The translations under genes were made by a program, and so were the position numbers. Source: Halovivax gelatinilyticus (GTDB lineage: Archaea > Halobacteriota > Halobacteria > Halobacteriales > Natrialbaceae). From it: 64,000 bases of DNA. This document shows, piece by piece, positions 52,333 to 61,929 of this stretch; within the stretch, counting starts at the first letter, position 1; each line of letters opens with the position of its first letter. The notes under the pieces are model-generated. The model made no database searches and was not told the origin of the DNA. It saw only the letters and a program-made list of their open reading frames with translations. The DNA lies in assembly GCF_024300625.1 (NCBI RefSeq), contig NZ_CP101322.1, positions 1,439,992 to 1,503,991 on the forward strand. Direction: 5' to 3'.

Positions 52333-52839
52333 CTACTCAAGTGTATCAAGTGCTCTGTGGCGGAGTCGCTCCGTTTCGAGCAGTAATCGGTGGGCGAGTA
52401 CGAGCACGGCGACGGCGAGGAGGATGATCGCCCCCTCGCGCGGCGTCGAGAGCAGGCCGAGCGAGACGATGAGCGTGGTCGCACAGGCCGGCGGGTGGCG
52501 CGTGTCCGTCGCGAGCATGCCGCCCGCGGTGAGCGTGGTCGCCACGACGGCGCTGACGGCGAGGCGCAATCCGTCGATCGAACCGGGGTCGGGTGCGCTC
52601 GTCATGTCGACGCCGGTGGCGAAGAGGCCGTACGCGACGAGTCCGGCGATCACGCCGACCGCGTGCCCGCCGAGCACCCGCCTGGGACGCGTTGCGTCGC
52701 TTCGCTGAAAGAGCGCGAGGACGAACGCCGAAGGTCCCAGACTCGGAAACAACATCGGGAGGCCCGATAGCCAGGCGAGAACGGCCGTCGTCGAGAGCAA
52801 CAGCCCGGTGTGGAGCGTGGTTCCGACGCGGTCGTCCAT
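52333..52839 (-). CDS. HPP family membrane protein
   Basis: A 168-residue protein with four to five hydrophobic helices and the HPP signature (TDTRHPPACATTLIVSLG), plus FPSLGPSAFVLAL near the N-terminus. HPP proteins are thylakoid or plasma-membrane proteins implicated in nitrite transport in some organisms. Start choice is uncertain: ATG 52839 fits homologues, whereas GTG 52914 would extend by 25 residues and nearly abut the upstream UspA gene, suggesting co-transcription. Confidence 0.85.
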   Translation of the reverse strand: MDDRVGTTLHTGLLLSTTAVLAWLSGLPMLFPSLGPSAFVLALFQRSDATRPRRVLGGHAVGVIAGLVAYGLFATGVDMTSAPDPGSIDGLRLAVSAVVATTLTAGGMLATDTRHPPACATTLIVSLGLLSTPREGAIILLAVAVLVLAHRLLLETERLRHRALDTLE

Positions 52840-52916
52840 CGAATCGAGGTGACGACGCGAGCGGGATAGCCTCGACGGTTTCGCGTCGCCCGCGACCGTC
52901 CCGCCGCTCGTCACCG

Positions 52917-53333
52917 TCAGTCGGCGTCGTCAGTTCCGGGAACGATCGTCACCGGCACGGGCGACCGGCGCGTGACGTCCTCGGCGACGCTTCCGAGCAA
53001 CATCCGCGAGACGCCGGATCGCCCCTCGCTTCCCATGACGATGCCGTCGATCGCCGCCTCGTCGACGTAGGCCAGAATCTCCTCGGGCGCTTTTCCCTCG
53101 CAGACGACCGTCTCGACCTCGGCTGCGTGCTCGGTCGCGATTTCCTCGACGGAGGCGAAGAACGGCGGATCCGCGGTAGCGGCCTCCTCGGGCGTGCCGC
53201 TGTAGGCCGCTTCGAGCGGATCGACGACGTGGAGGACGGTCACCTCGACGTCGTCGAACACCGCGAGGGCGTGTTCGAGGGCGGCCCGCGCCCGGTCGGA
53301 ATCGTCCATCGGAACCAGCAGTGTGCGCGTCAC
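52917..53333 (-). CDS. Universal stress protein (UspA domain)
   Basis: A 138-residue UspA domain: RTLLVPMDDSDRARAALEHAL at the start and GSEGRSGVSRMLLGSVAEDV as the nucleotide-binding loop, ending VPVTIVPG. GTG start at 53333, since upstream residues do not belong to the fold. Directly upstream of the HPP gene on the same strand; the two likely form one operon, parallel to the PiT-UspA pair at 3.3-4.9 kb. Confidence 0.9.
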   Translation of the reverse strand: MTRTLLVPMDDSDRARAALEHALAVFDDVEVTVLHVVDPLEAAYSGTPEEAATADPPFFASVEEIATEHAAEVETVVCEGKAPEEILAYVDEAAIDGIVMGSEGRSGVSRMLLGSVAEDVTRRSPVPVTIVPGTDDAD

Positions 53334-53421
53334 GAGGTGAGAGTCGGCGCGAGGGGACAAAAAATCGTTTGGATGGGCTCCGCGTCGGACCGACGACGCG
53401 CCAGGGTGGCCGCGATGGGAT

Positions 53422-54549
53422 TCAGAGCGCCGATTCGAGTCGTTCGCGCTCGTCGGTCAGCGCCTCGACGTCCGCCTCCAGACTGCCGTCTGCGACCCGA
53501 GCGCGCTCGTCCGCCGTCAGTTCCGCTCGCGCCGTCGCGGCCGTCTGCAACCGGTCGTACTCGGGGTCGTCGGCGAGCGATCTGATCTCTCTGAGTCGAG
53601 AGACGAGGTCGGCGTCCGCGACGCGTTCGACGAGCGGGCGTCGCTCTCGTGTCTGAAATCGCAGCTCCGCGGCCGGCGCCGGTGGCCACGGGAGCGTCAG
53701 GGGCTCGCCGTCGAGGCGTTTCAGGTACGTCTGCTGGGTGGCGACCCGTCGCTTGAGTCGGTCGGCGTCGTCGACGACGTGGGCGAGTTTCGAACGCGAG
53801 TACTCGGCGTACTCGAGTAACTCGGGAATCGTCGACTCGCCGTCCGGACTCGACGCAACGAACTGCCGAAGATCGTCGGGCGGGAGCGTGAAGTCGACGA
53901 GCGGATACCAGCGAGTGCGGTCGAGGAAGTCGAACACCTCGCGGGCCGAGGCGGACGACAGGTAGTCGTCGAATGCCGCCGTCACCGCCTCGTTGTAGGA
54001 CGATATGGGGTCTCGGATGCGCTCGACGGGGGCGTCCAGATCGACCGTCGCGAGATCGCGAAGTCTCTCGAGTCGATCGAGTTCGTCTTCGATCTCGTCG
54101 ATCCGTCGGGTCGCGGCCTTTCTGGCCTCGCGAAGCTCGGTCTCGGCGGCTTCGCGATCGTCGAGGATCTCGACGTACGTCGCGGCCGGCTCGAGTGCGG
54201 CCCGCGCCCGCTCGAAGTCGTCCTCGGAAAGTCGTCGCTTGTCGATGGCCTCCCAGGCGTCCTCGAACGCGTCGCGGTGGACGAGATCGTCGGGCAGGTT
54301 CTCGACGAGCGTGGCGAACTGGCCCTCGAGCTGGACGTAGGCGGCGAAGTTCTCGCGGCCGGTTCCCGTCGCGCGATCGTCGTAGTGGTCGAGAAGCTTC
54401 GACGCCTGTCGGTAGGCGTCGGCACCGCGCTCGACGTCGTCCTCGCCGCCCAGATCGTCGATTCGCTCGTCGACGCGTTCTCGCTCTCGCGTCGCGGAGT
54501 CGAGCCGCGTGAGCGGATCGGGTGCGGCGTCTCCGGTGGCCATACTCAT
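53422..54549 (-). CDS. Coiled-coil protein of unknown function, coupled to hisI
   Basis: A 375-residue acidic protein with long helical, heptad-rich regions (about 15-60, 110-170 and 330-375), and no membrane segment. A middle section ([19 protein letters not shown]) may be a small globular domain. It begins with ATG at 54549 whose ATGA overlaps the hisI stop, so it is translationally coupled to histidine synthesis gene hisI, but nothing suggests a metabolic role. It is probably a haloarchaea-specific family. Confidence 0.75.
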   Translation of the reverse strand: MSMATGDAAPDPLTRLDSATRERERVDERIDDLGGEDDVERGADAYRQASKLLDHYDDRATGTGRENFAAYVQLEGQFATLVENLPDDLVHRDAFEDAWEAIDKRRLSEDDFERARAALEPAATYVEILDDREAAETELREARKAATRRIDEIEDELDRLERLRDLATVDLDAPVERIRDPISSYNEAVTAAFDDYLSSASAREVFDFLDRTRWYPLVDFTLPPDDLRQFVASSPDGESTIPELLEYAEYSRSKLAHVVDDADRLKRRVATQQTYLKRLDGEPLTLPWPPAPAAELRFQTRERRPLVERVADADLVSRLREIRSLADDPEYDRLQTAATARAELTADERARVADGSLEADVEALTDERERLESAL

Positions 54550-54911
54550 TCGTAGACGGTTTCGGGATCGAAGACCCGTTCGCCGACGCGCTCGCCGTCG
54601 ACCGTTCGATAGAAGCACGACCGGTGACCGGTGTGACAGGCGCCGCCGGCCTGTTCGACGCGGTACAACAGCGCGTCGGCGTCGCAGTCGACCCGGATCT
54701 CGACGATCCGCTGGAGGTGCCCGCTGGATCCGCCCTTCTTCCAGAGCTCGTCGCGACTTCGCGAATAATAGTGAGCCAGCCCCGTCTCCCGTGTCTTTTC
54801 GAGAGCGTGCGGAGTGACGTACGCCAGCATCAGCACCTCACCCGTCTCGACGTCCTGGGCAACGGCGGGGACCAGGCCGTCGTCGCCGAAATCGACTTCG
54901 ACGTCAGTCAT
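54546..54911 (-). CDS. hisI: Phosphoribosyl-AMP cyclohydrolase
   Basis: A 121-residue His[35 protein letters not shown], and the metal-binding cysteines in [16 protein letters not shown] and [12 protein letters not shown]. It opens the purine ring of PR-AMP, the third step of histidine synthesis. The start [12 protein letters not shown] at 54911 fits; no other his genes are adjacent. Followed by the coiled-coil gene with 4-bp overlap. Confidence 0.95.
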   Translation of the reverse strand: MTDVEVDFGDDGLVPAVAQDVETGEVLMLAYVTPHALEKTRETGLAHYYSRSRDELWKKGGSSGHLQRIVEIRVDCDADALLYRVEQAGGACHTGHRSCFYRTVDGERVGERVFDPETVYE

Positions 54912-55178
54912 ATCCGGATTGTCGGTTGGTGGAGCGATAGGTCTTTTGCTACCGAACTTTTTCCGGTTCGGGTCGCTTCGCGACCCGCTCACCGCAAAAA
55001 CTTCGATGAAAAAGGCCGGCGGCTTCGCCGCCGGGGAACCACGCTCGCTGCGCTCGCGTGGACATCCATGGTTACAGCGACAACCGCCGAAAGCGAGGAC
55101 GTCGGCGGCGAATTCAGCATTCCAATCACCACTCACCGCCTTCCGTCACGATCTACCTGCCGTGATCGGTGTCGGTCG
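54912..55178. other. Spacer with GC-rich inverted repeats
   Basis: A region without a gene between hisI and the zinc-finger copy B. It contains palindromic stretches (gggtcgcttcgcgaccc near 54967-54983; gccggcggcttcgccgcc near 55015-55032; cgctcgctgcgctcgcg near 55047-55063) able to form stable hairpins. Such hairpins could be terminators of the leftward hisI upstream side or decayed mobile DNA. Confidence 0.5.
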
Positions 55179-55418
55179 CTACCGTCGATCGATCGCGTCG
55201 AGCCACCGCTCGTCGAATTCCAGCAGCCCCAGTGCGGCGACGCAGTCGGGGCAACAGGTTCGCGTTACGGGTCGGAATCGATCGCGGGTGGCGGATCGAG
55301 GCGTCGCGGAGAGTCGAAAGTAGTACTCGGTAGCCACGTCGCGGTCACACCGGTAACACGTGCGGTCAACAGGGGCTTCCTGCTCGGCCGCCCCGACGCT
55401 CTCGACGGTCGATCTCAT
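55179..55418 (-). CDS. Small double-CxxC zinc-finger protein, copy B
   Basis: A 79-residue protein with the same zinc ribbon as the gene at 36121-36384: CYRCDRDVATEYYFRLSA and CCPDCVAALGLLEFDERWLD. The N-terminal 18 residues differ. It lies divergent from a copy of the ~180-bp element at 55514-55689, exactly as the other copy does, but in inverted orientation on the chromosome. Function unknown. Confidence 0.72.
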   Translation of the reverse strand: MRSTVESVGAAEQEAPVDRTCYRCDRDVATEYYFRLSATPRSATRDRFRPVTRTCCPDCVAALGLLEFDERWLDAIDRR

Positions 55419-55513
55419 TCGCCCCCTCCGGTACCGTCGCTAGAACCGTTCGGTGCCACCCAATCCCAAGAATCCAAGCTGAACGAGGGGGAGCGGTTCG
55501 ACTCTCCGTACCG

Positions 55514-55689
55514 CGAGCGTGCGAGACCTTTTTGTCTCGGAAGTGTGTACGCAATCATGGCTACTGAATCCCCGCAGGGATTTGGAAGCCACGTCCTGGG
55601 TGGTGCATCACCCGGGGCATTTCTACCCCCTACCGGAGTCCGCAGCTTCCAGTCTGGTGTTTGACGTGAGTTGTATTATACCTACTGGT
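55514..55689 (+). repeat. Dispersed ~180-bp element, copy B
   Basis: It starts with gcgagcgtgcgagacctttt, forming the hairpin CGAGAC/GTCTCG (55522-55539), followed by GTGTGTACGcAATCATGGC, GATTTGGAAGCCACGTC, ACCCGGGGCATTT and ends near TTGTATTATAcCTACTG. The same ordered blocks form copy A at 35839-36023 on the other strand. Spacing between blocks differs by up to about 10 bp. Short open frames through it (MATESPQGF...) are not convincing proteins. Confidence 0.6.
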
Positions 55690-55699
55690 GATTGCGTGA

Positions 55700-55930
55700 A
55701 TGAATGGGCGGTCGATAACAGTAACATTTGGATTCGGGATTGGCCTGGTTCACAACATCACGGAGGAGTTGATTCGAAGACCCTTCGAGAAACTGGCTCA
55801 GAGACGATGGAAACCAAAACAGTCCTCGACGCTCGATCGTCAGGACAGTGACTACCGTTCGCCCGCAATCGGTCTGGTTCGCAGCGGCCGCGAACGTATT
55901 TACGGCGGGCTGATGACGTCTGACCCGTGA
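55700..55930 (+). CDS. Doubtful small ORF
   Basis: A 76-codon frame beginning NGRSITVTFGFGIGLVHNI and then basic (RRPFEKLAQRRWKP). The first half looks like a short membrane-associated helix, the second half is less protein-like. It ends 1-4 bp past the GTG start of the next gene. No family recognised; may be noncoding DNA adjoining the dispersed element. Confidence 0.25.
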   Translation: MNGRSITVTFGFGIGLVHNITEELIRRPFEKLAQRRWKPKQSSTLDRQDSDYRSPAIGLVRSGRERIYGGLMTSDP

Positions 55931-56451
55931 ACCAGCCAGCGATCGCCGCCCTCCACCGCGCGTGTTCTCGCGTCGGTCCCGGGCGGCTCCCCGGAGCGGA
56001 TTCCGAGGCGATCGGTGCAGGGTACGCGGCGGCGAGCGCGGCGGCGTTCGTGGCGGTCGCGTACGCCACGCTCGCCACCGCCGTTTCCGGCGTCGGACTG
56101 GTGGCGGCCCCGTACGCGTCCGTCGCGGTGGCGGCGCTGGCGTTCCCGATCGTCGTCCCGGCGGCGTTCGCGATCGGACTGGTCGGCTGGCGGCTCCTGG
56201 CACCGAAATCGCCCATCTGCGCTGGAGCCCTGGGACTCCTGGGAGTCGGCGCGACCTACGTCGCGATGTTCGTCGTGATCGGCGTTCCGATCACGGCGCT
56301 GGAAGCGCTGTCGGGCGCCGACCCGCTCCGGGCGGCCGTCTTTTCGTGGGGCGTCGTCTACTTCGCCGTCCTCGAAACGTGGTGGGTGGCGATACCGGTC
56401 GGTGCGGTGAGTGGCTACATCTACGCGAGCGTCGTCTCACTGGCGGCGTGA
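55927..56451 (+). CDS. Membrane protein, four helices
   Basis: A 174-residue protein rich in Ala and Val with four to five hydrophobic segments (about 35-57, 62-90, 98-120 and 135-170). GTG start at 55927. No family motif recognised. It is transcribed away from the dispersed element and toward the Sjogren-autoantigen-like gene. Confidence 0.65.
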   Translation: MNQPAIAALHRACSRVGPGRLPGADSEAIGAGYAAASAAAFVAVAYATLATAVSGVGLVAAPYASVAVAALAFPIVVPAAFAIGLVGWRLLAPKSPICAGALGLLGVGATYVAMFVVIGVPITALEALSGADPLRAAVFSWGVVYFAVLETWWVAIPVGAVSGYIYASVVSLAA

Positions 56452-56550
56452 ATAGCGCAGGAGCGTGGCGAACTCGGACGTCGGAGGGTTGGTGAAACGG
56501 TAGAAGGTATCTCACGAGCGCGTTCGACGTCCGAATCTGTGACGAACGGG

Positions 56551-57216
56551 TTACCGACGCAACGCCGCCAGCGCGTCCGCGGCCTCCCGGGCCGCTTCGA
56601 GACACTCGCGGGCGTGTCGCGGGTTGTCGGCCGTCTCCGCTTCGCGGGCCCACCGCTCGAGCGCGGTCTGCAACGAGTCGTAGGCACCGTCCAGTTCGCT
56701 CTCGATCGGGATCTTCGCGCCGTCGACCGGGTCGGTTCGACCCCGAGCAGCGTCGGCGGGCGTTCCGGTTGGCTGGCGAGCGGCGTCGGGGTTCGTCGGC
56801 GATCGATCCGGGTCGAACGAGTGGCCGTCCGCGTCGATCGAGTCGGTTTCAGGCGTCGTGTGGGCGCCGTTCGAAGCCGCCGGCATCCGGTCGTCGGTCG
56901 GATCAGCGTCCGTCGCGTCGTCGACCGCAGGCGTGGCCGGAGTCGCCTGGTCCGCCGATTCGTCGTCGACGTCGATCGAGGCCTCGACGCCCTCGGGGCC
57001 GCCGTGACAGGTGGGACAGAAGTTGGTCCCGTTCTGGCGGAAGAGCGGATCGCCACAGGTTCCGCAGTGGGCGTTCGTCATCGTCGCCCCCTTCAACAGG
57101 AGGTCGCTCATCCGCTGGGTTGACTCGCGTTTTTTCTCGTCCGCTGCGTACTTCTCTCGAAGCTCCTCCCGGAGGGCTTCCTTGTCGATGCCGCCGTCGT
57201 CCTCCGTCTCACTCAT
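56551..57216 (-). CDS. Zinc-ribbon protein of the SSSCA1/autoantigen p27 family
   Basis: A 221-residue protein. The N-terminal third holds the family signature: MSDLLLKGATMTNAHC, then the ribbon HCGTCGDPLF and FCPTCHG (four Cys ligands around residues 51-70). A long disordered-looking middle rich in Asp, Ala, Thr and Pro follows, and a C-terminal helix (YDSLQTALERWAREAETAD). Human homologue is Sjogren syndrome/scleroderma autoantigen 1; the archaeal role is unknown. The middle region is an atypically long linker. Confidence 0.85.
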   Translation of the reverse strand: MSETEDDGGIDKEALREELREKYAADEKKRESTQRMSDLLLKGATMTNAHCGTCGDPLFRQNGTNFCPTCHGGPEGVEASIDVDDESADQATPATPAVDDATDADPTDDRMPAASNGAHTTPETDSIDADGHSFDPDRSPTNPDAARQPTGTPADAARGRTDPVDGAKIPIESELDGAYDSLQTALERWAREAETADNPRHARECLEAAREAADALAALRR

Positions 57217-57282
57217 ACGCGTTCCAACGGGCTGAAGCGTCGAAAAGGCTACGACCCGGATCGAAGGGCCGGACCGTTCGGA

Positions 57283-57702
57283 TCACTCGGTCCGTCGAAA
57301 CATGCCCTTCGACGCCGGGCGCGTCTCTTCGTAGCCGAACCGTTCGTAAAACCCGTCGACGTCGGCGAGTAAGTTGACGTAGGCGTTCGGCGGGGCGGTC
57401 TCGTCGATCCACGCGTCGAGCGCCGTCAGGATCGCCGTTCCGAGGCCCGCACCCTGGTGATCCGGGTGGACGGCCATGTCCGAAATCTGGTAGACAGTGG
57501 CGCCGTCGCCGACCACGCGCCCCATGCCGACGGTCTCGCCCGTCGAGCGATGAACGACCGTCACGCCGAACAGCGAGTTGGGCAGGCCGCGGTCGATTCC
57601 CTCGGCGGATCGGGGCGCCATCTCGGCCGCCTCGCGCAATCGGGCGAACGCTTCGGGTGAAGGCAACGACCGTCGCAGGTCGTACTCGTCCGGGAGACTC
57701 AT
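57283..57702 (-). CDS. GNAT family N-acetyltransferase
   Basis: A 139-residue GNAT domain: VVGDGATVYQISDMAVHPDHQGAGLGTAIL holds beta4 and the acetyl-CoA pyrophosphate loop (Q/R-x-x-G-x-G), and NLLADVDGFYERFGYEETRPA is the C-terminal motif B. It would acetylate an amine on an unidentified small molecule or protein. Located between the autoantigen-like and LOG-like genes on the same strand. Confidence 0.9.
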   Translation of the reverse strand: MSLPDEYDLRRSLPSPEAFARLREAAEMAPRSAEGIDRGLPNSLFGVTVVHRSTGETVGMGRVVGDGATVYQISDMAVHPDHQGAGLGTAILTALDAWIDETAPPNAYVNLLADVDGFYERFGYEETRPASKGMFRRTE

Positions 57703-57772
57703 GGCAGTGACTCGGTCGGTGGGCCGAAAGAACGTATCGACACCGTTCGAGTGGAGCCGAGTGGGCCGTGGC

Positions 57773-58225
57773 TCACTCCTCGATGGCGGCTTCCAGAAAA
57801 TCGATCGCCGAGGCGGGATCCGAGACCGTCTCCATTTCGAGCGCCGGCACCTCGATCGCGCCGAGGCTGACGACGGGTTTCTCGTAGACGTGGGCGAACC
57901 CGATTTCCGAGAGCGTGCCGTCGCTGCCGGCGAGCGCGATGACGCCGTCGCCGTTCAGCGGCACCAGCGCGTTTCTCGCGTGGCCCATCCCCGTCGCGAT
58001 GGGGACGTCGACGTGCGGGTTGGCGTCGTCGACCGACCCCGTCGGGAGGATGCCGATCGTCCGGCCGCCCGCCTCGGACGCACCGCGACAGACCGACCAC
58101 ATGGTTCCGCCGAGGCCGCCACAGACGACGTCGTGACCGCGTTCGGCGATCTCCCGACCGACCGCTTCCGCGAGTTCCGACTCCTCGTCGGTGATCTGAC
58201 CGCCGCCGAGGACGCTAACGCGCAT
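57773..58225 (-). CDS. TIGR00725/LOG-like nucleotide-binding protein
   Basis: A 150-residue Rossmann-like protein: [38 protein letters not shown] (the PGGxGT-like loop altered to GGLGGT), and [20 protein letters not shown]. These match the short TIGR00725 relatives of LOG/lysine-decarboxylase-like proteins, some of which are phosphoribohydrolases. The classical PGGxGTxxE motif is altered to AGSDGTLSE, so activity is uncertain. Start ATG at 58225. Confidence 0.85.
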   Translation of the reverse strand: MRVSVLGGGQITDEESELAEAVGREIAERGHDVVCGGLGGTMWSVCRGASEAGGRTIGILPTGSVDDANPHVDVPIATGMGHARNALVPLNGDGVIALAGSDGTLSEIGFAHVYEKPVVSLGAIEVPALEMETVSDPASAIDFLEAAIEE

Positions 58226-58467
58226 ACGAAACAGACGTCCGGCCGGACTCTTATCTGTTTGGTACCCGGAATCATCCGCATACATTTGTTCGAGCCGGGG
58301 CGCACGATACCTACAGCGCGTGCGGGGCGGACCCCGGCTGTGTGACTACAACGACGACCGGATCGGCCCCGGAGGTTCGACGATCGACGTACAAACTATC
58401 GTCACGATCGGCCGAACGGGGCGGATCCGACGGATTTAACGACTGGGCGGGCGGAGGTTCACGCGTT

Positions 58468-59382
58468 ATGTCGAAAGTCAGCGTGGTCGGGGCCGCCGGG
58501 ACGGTCGGCGCCGCCGCAGGCTACAACATCGCGCTTCGTGACGTCGCGGACGAACTCGTCTTCGTGGACATTCCGGACCAGGAGGACGTCACCATCGGGC
58601 AGGCCGCCGACACCAACCACGGCGCCGCCTACGACTCGAACACGGTCGTCCGCCAGGGCGGCTACGAGGACACCGAGGGCTCGGACGTCGTCGTCATCAC
58701 CGCGGGAATCCCGCGCTCGCCGGGTCAGACGCGAATCGACCTCGCCGGTGACAACGCGCCCATCATGGAGGATATCCAGTCTTCGCTCGACGAGTACAAC
58801 GACGACTACGTCTCCGTGACGACGTCGAACCCGGTCGACCTGCTCAACCGCCACCTCTACGAGGCGGGCGACCGCTCGCGCGACCAGGTGATCGGCTTCG
58901 GCGGCCGGCTCGACTCCGCCCGGTTTCGGTACGTCATCTCCCAGCGCTACGACGCGCCCGTCCAGAACGTCGACGCCACCATCCTCGGCGAGCACGGCGA
59001 CGCCCAGGTGCCCGTCTTCTCGAAGGTCCGCGTCGACGGCGAGGACCGCGACTTCGGCGACGACGAGCGAGACGAACTCCTCGGCGAGCTCCAGGAGAGC
59101 GCGATGAACGTCATCGAGAAGAAGGGCGCGACCCAGTGGGGCCCGGCGACGGGCGTCGCCCACACCGTCGAGGCCATCCTCCGCGACACGGGCGAAGTGC
59201 TGCCCTGCAGCGTGACACTCGAGGGCGAGTTCGGCCACGAGGACACCGCCTTCGGCGTGCCGTGTAAGCTCGGCAAAGACGGCGTCGAGGAAATCGTCGA
59301 GTGGGACCTCTCAGAGGCGGAACGCGAGCAGCTCGGCGAAGCGGCGGAGAAGTTAGAAGAGCAGTACGAGAAGATCGCGTAG
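58468..59382 (+). CDS. mdh: Malate dehydrogenase (halophilic LDH-like type)
   Basis: A 304-residue enzyme very like Haloarcula malate dehydrogenase in length and motifs: [58 protein letters not shown], and the catalytic His in [11 protein letters not shown]. It converts malate to oxaloacetate with NAD as a TCA-cycle step. The start at 58468 is fixed by the Rossmann strand MSKVSVVGA. The strongly acidic surface is a halophilic adaptation. Confidence 0.97.
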   Translation: MSKVSVVGAAGTVGAAAGYNIALRDVADELVFVDIPDQEDVTIGQAADTNHGAAYDSNTVVRQGGYEDTEGSDVVVITAGIPRSPGQTRIDLAGDNAPIMEDIQSSLDEYNDDYVSVTTSNPVDLLNRHLYEAGDRSRDQVIGFGGRLDSARFRYVISQRYDAPVQNVDATILGEHGDAQVPVFSKVRVDGEDRDFGDDERDELLGELQESAMNVIEKKGATQWGPATGVAHTVEAILRDTGEVLPCSVTLEGEFGHEDTAFGVPCKLGKDGVEEIVEWDLSEAEREQLGEAAEKLEEQYEKIA

Positions 59383-59581
59383 GCGAGCGGTTCGGAGTCG
59401 ATCGGAATACTGATTCGACGTACGGAATCGACCAATGCAGAGTTCGGTCCGCTGTCACGCTGCGACTAATCGCAGTATCGAATACGGACCCGTTGTAGTG
59501 ACTCGTTTCCTTCGTTAATTTTGTTCGTTTATTTCGGAATGTAGAAGGTGGCACGAACCGACGTATCGGCCGGTAGTGTCA

Positions 59582-60376
59582 ATGAAGAGGTTTATCCTGC
59601 GGCGCGAGGTCCTCCGACGTACCGCTTCCTGTTCCATTGTCGGGGCAACGGCCGTTCTCGGCGGATGCAGCGAGAGACTCCTCGGCTTTGGACTCGGGAA
59701 TTCAACGTACGAAACGGCGCATCAATTCGCGGACGGGTCGCGGAAAACGTATGATAGCGTCGAAGCGCGGGTCGAGGACCTCGTCACCGAGTACGATCAG
59801 TACGGACTCTGGGGAACGACTGGAACGGACCCGAGCCACGAAATGGAGCCGATCAGCGGATGGGTGGGGCGAGAAACACCGTCCGGCCACTCCATGCAGC
59901 TCGATCACGTCGTGATCCAGTACACGCTGCCGGGCGAGGAATTGCTTGGGAACGACATCGCCGTCCTCTGGTTCTGGACTGGCGTTCAGACGACGAACGA
60001 CGCGACCGTCACCGCGCTCGAACACGGAATCGATCTCGGTCAGAAAGAGGCGATGGACGACCTCTCCCCGAAGGCCCTCGAAGTGGAACAGGAATCGGAG
60101 GCTGTCGACCGAACCCTCGTTGGATTCAAAGGCGACACGATCTATCGGCACCTGACGCCGTGGGGGGAGATTCCCCTGATAGAACTCGACCTATCTCAGG
60201 AAACGGTCGAGTACGTCGGCGATCAGTCACGGTTCGGCGAGGGCGGTGCATTTCGGTCTCGCTGGAACGGATCTGATCGAGATCGAATCGGACTGACCGG
60301 CGCCTGCATCGTCCGGACCGACGACGCGTCGACCGTCGACGCCGAGTGGTCGGCCACCGTGACGCTCTCGGATTGA
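59582..60376 (+). CDS. Tat lipoprotein
   Basis: A 264-residue exported protein. The signal has RREVLRRTASCSIVGATAVLGGC with a lipobox cysteine at about residue 29. The rest is a soluble domain of about 230 residues with alternating beta strands (QLDHVVIQYTLPGEELLGND; TLVGFKGDTIYRHLTP). No known family recognised. ATG at 59582 is chosen although a GTG six bases upstream is in frame. It converges on the P450 gene. Confidence 0.8.
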   Translation: MKRFILRREVLRRTASCSIVGATAVLGGCSERLLGFGLGNSTYETAHQFADGSRKTYDSVEARVEDLVTEYDQYGLWGTTGTDPSHEMEPISGWVGRETPSGHSMQLDHVVIQYTLPGEELLGNDIAVLWFWTGVQTTNDATVTALEHGIDLGQKEAMDDLSPKALEVEQESEAVDRTLVGFKGDTIYRHLTPWGEIPLIELDLSQETVEYVGDQSRFGEGGAFRSRWNGSDRDRIGLTGACIVRTDDASTVDAEWSATVTLSD

Positions 60377-60407
60377 CGGGTATCGGCAATCGACGCGTCG
60401 GATTTCA

Positions 60408-61847
60408 CTACCGTTTTCGTACCCGCATCCGGACCTCGCCGGGATCGAGGGTCACGCGGAACGTGGGATCGATCGATTCCGTCACCCGTTCGAACTCGAC
60501 GCGGCGGAGGATCGTCGCCAGGACGAGGACGAGTTCGGCCATCGCGAAACGCATCCCGAGACAGTGACGCGGTCCGCCGCCGAACGGGAAGTAGGCGTAC
60601 TCCGGCCGGTCGTCCGCGCTCGTCGCCAGTTGGCCGTCGGCGTCGAGCCACCGATCCGGTCTGAAGGCGTCGGGGTCGTCCCACCACCGCTCGTCGCGGT
60701 GAATGCCGTAGACGAACAGCTGCAGCGTCGTCTCCGGGGTGACGCGGTAGCCGCCGAGCGTGGTCGGTTCGTACGGCTCGCGGTAGAGGTCGGCGACGGG
60801 CGGGTAGAGCCGCATCGCCTCGCGAGCGACCGCCTCGGTGACGACGAGGGCGGATCGGTCGGCTGCGCGCGGGTCTCGCGACCCGCAGACGGCGTCGAGT
60901 TCGTCGTCCAGCCGGGTTCGCACCGCCGAATCGTCGGCGACCAGCCACAGCGCGTACGTGAGCGCGAGCGCGGTCGTCTCGCGACCGGCGAACAGGAACG
61001 TGACGAGCTGATCGCGAATCTCGTCCGCGGTCATTCGCGATCCGTCCGGATACTCGGCGGTCGCGAGAATCGACAGGAGATCGTCGCGGTCGGTCGTCCC
61101 CGACCCAGCGTCGCGTCGTCGTTCGGCGACCAGTTCGTCGACGAGGTCGGTGAGGGCGTCCATCGCCCGATCGAATCGCCGTTCCGTCGGCGTCCGGATG
61201 GCAGACGGGAGCAGCGATCTGAGTGCCAGGACGTCGGCCTCGACGAAGTCGTTCATCGTTCGTGCCGCGCGACTGACGGTTTCGGCACGTTCTCCGTCGA
61301 ATTCCAGGTCGAACAGCGTCTGTGTGAGTACGTCGAGCGTCAGCGTCGAGGTCGCCTCGCGGAGGTCGATCACATCGCCGTCCCCCCACGATTCGACCGT
61401 CGCGAGCGTCTCCGAAACCATCTCGTTGGTGTAGGCGTCGATCCGCGCGGGGGTGAACGACCCCTGGAAAAAGCGACGCTGGCGAGCCCACTGGTCGCCG
61501 CTGGTGAACGCCACGCCATCGGGTGCGACCGCCTCGCCGAAGTCCGCTTCGAATCCACCTTTGCCGAACTCGTCGCTGCGCGAGACGAGCACCGACTCGA
61601 CCAGTTCCGGATCGAACACCGCGACGAACTCGCGGCCGAACGCGCGATACCCGACCACGTCGCCGTACGCCCTCGCCGATTCCGCGAACGAGAGGGGATC
61701 GCGAACCACGGAGAGGGTGCTCCCGAATACGGGTATCCCTCGGGGTCCGGGCGGGTGCCGAGGTTCGTTGGTGGACGCTTCCTCGTCGAGCGGCTCGTCG
61801 GCAGCCGGTTCTTCCGACCCAGTGGCGGATCGAGGTGGCTGGCTCAT
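60408..61847 (-). CDS. Cytochrome P450
   Basis: A 479-residue P450. It has a proline-rich hinge (PPGPRGIPVFGS), the I-helix AGRETTAL, the ExxR motif (EAMRLYPP region), and the heme-binding loop FPFGGGPRHCLG with Cys429 as the thiolate ligand. Soluble; a Glu/Asp-rich N-terminal 30 residues precede the fold. The substrate is unknown. It is divergent from a Bat-type HTH regulator (61930) across an 82-bp spacer, a typical regulatory pairing. The start MSQPPRSATG at 61847 is chosen over upstream in-frame starts. Confidence 0.93.
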   Translation of the reverse strand: MSQPPRSATGSEEPAADEPLDEEASTNEPRHPPGPRGIPVFGSTLSVVRDPLSFAESARAYGDVVGYRAFGREFVAVFDPELVESVLVSRSDEFGKGGFEADFGEAVAPDGVAFTSGDQWARQRRFFQGSFTPARIDAYTNEMVSETLATVESWGDGDVIDLREATSTLTLDVLTQTLFDLEFDGERAETVSRAARTMNDFVEADVLALRSLLPSAIRTPTERRFDRAMDALTDLVDELVAERRRDAGSGTTDRDDLLSILATAEYPDGSRMTADEIRDQLVTFLFAGRETTALALTYALWLVADDSAVRTRLDDELDAVCGSRDPRAADRSALVVTEAVAREAMRLYPPVADLYREPYEPTTLGGYRVTPETTLQLFVYGIHRDERWWDDPDAFRPDRWLDADGQLATSADDRPEYAYFPFGGGPRHCLGMRFAMAELVLVLATILRRVEFERVTESIDPTFRVTLDPGEVRMRVRKR

Positions 61848-61929
61848 GGACGGACGTTCGGTCGGGACGAGTACCGTTCTATTGTGCAAGTGCTGAAGGT
61901 TTTTATTAGTCCCCTGCGAATCGTTCCGT

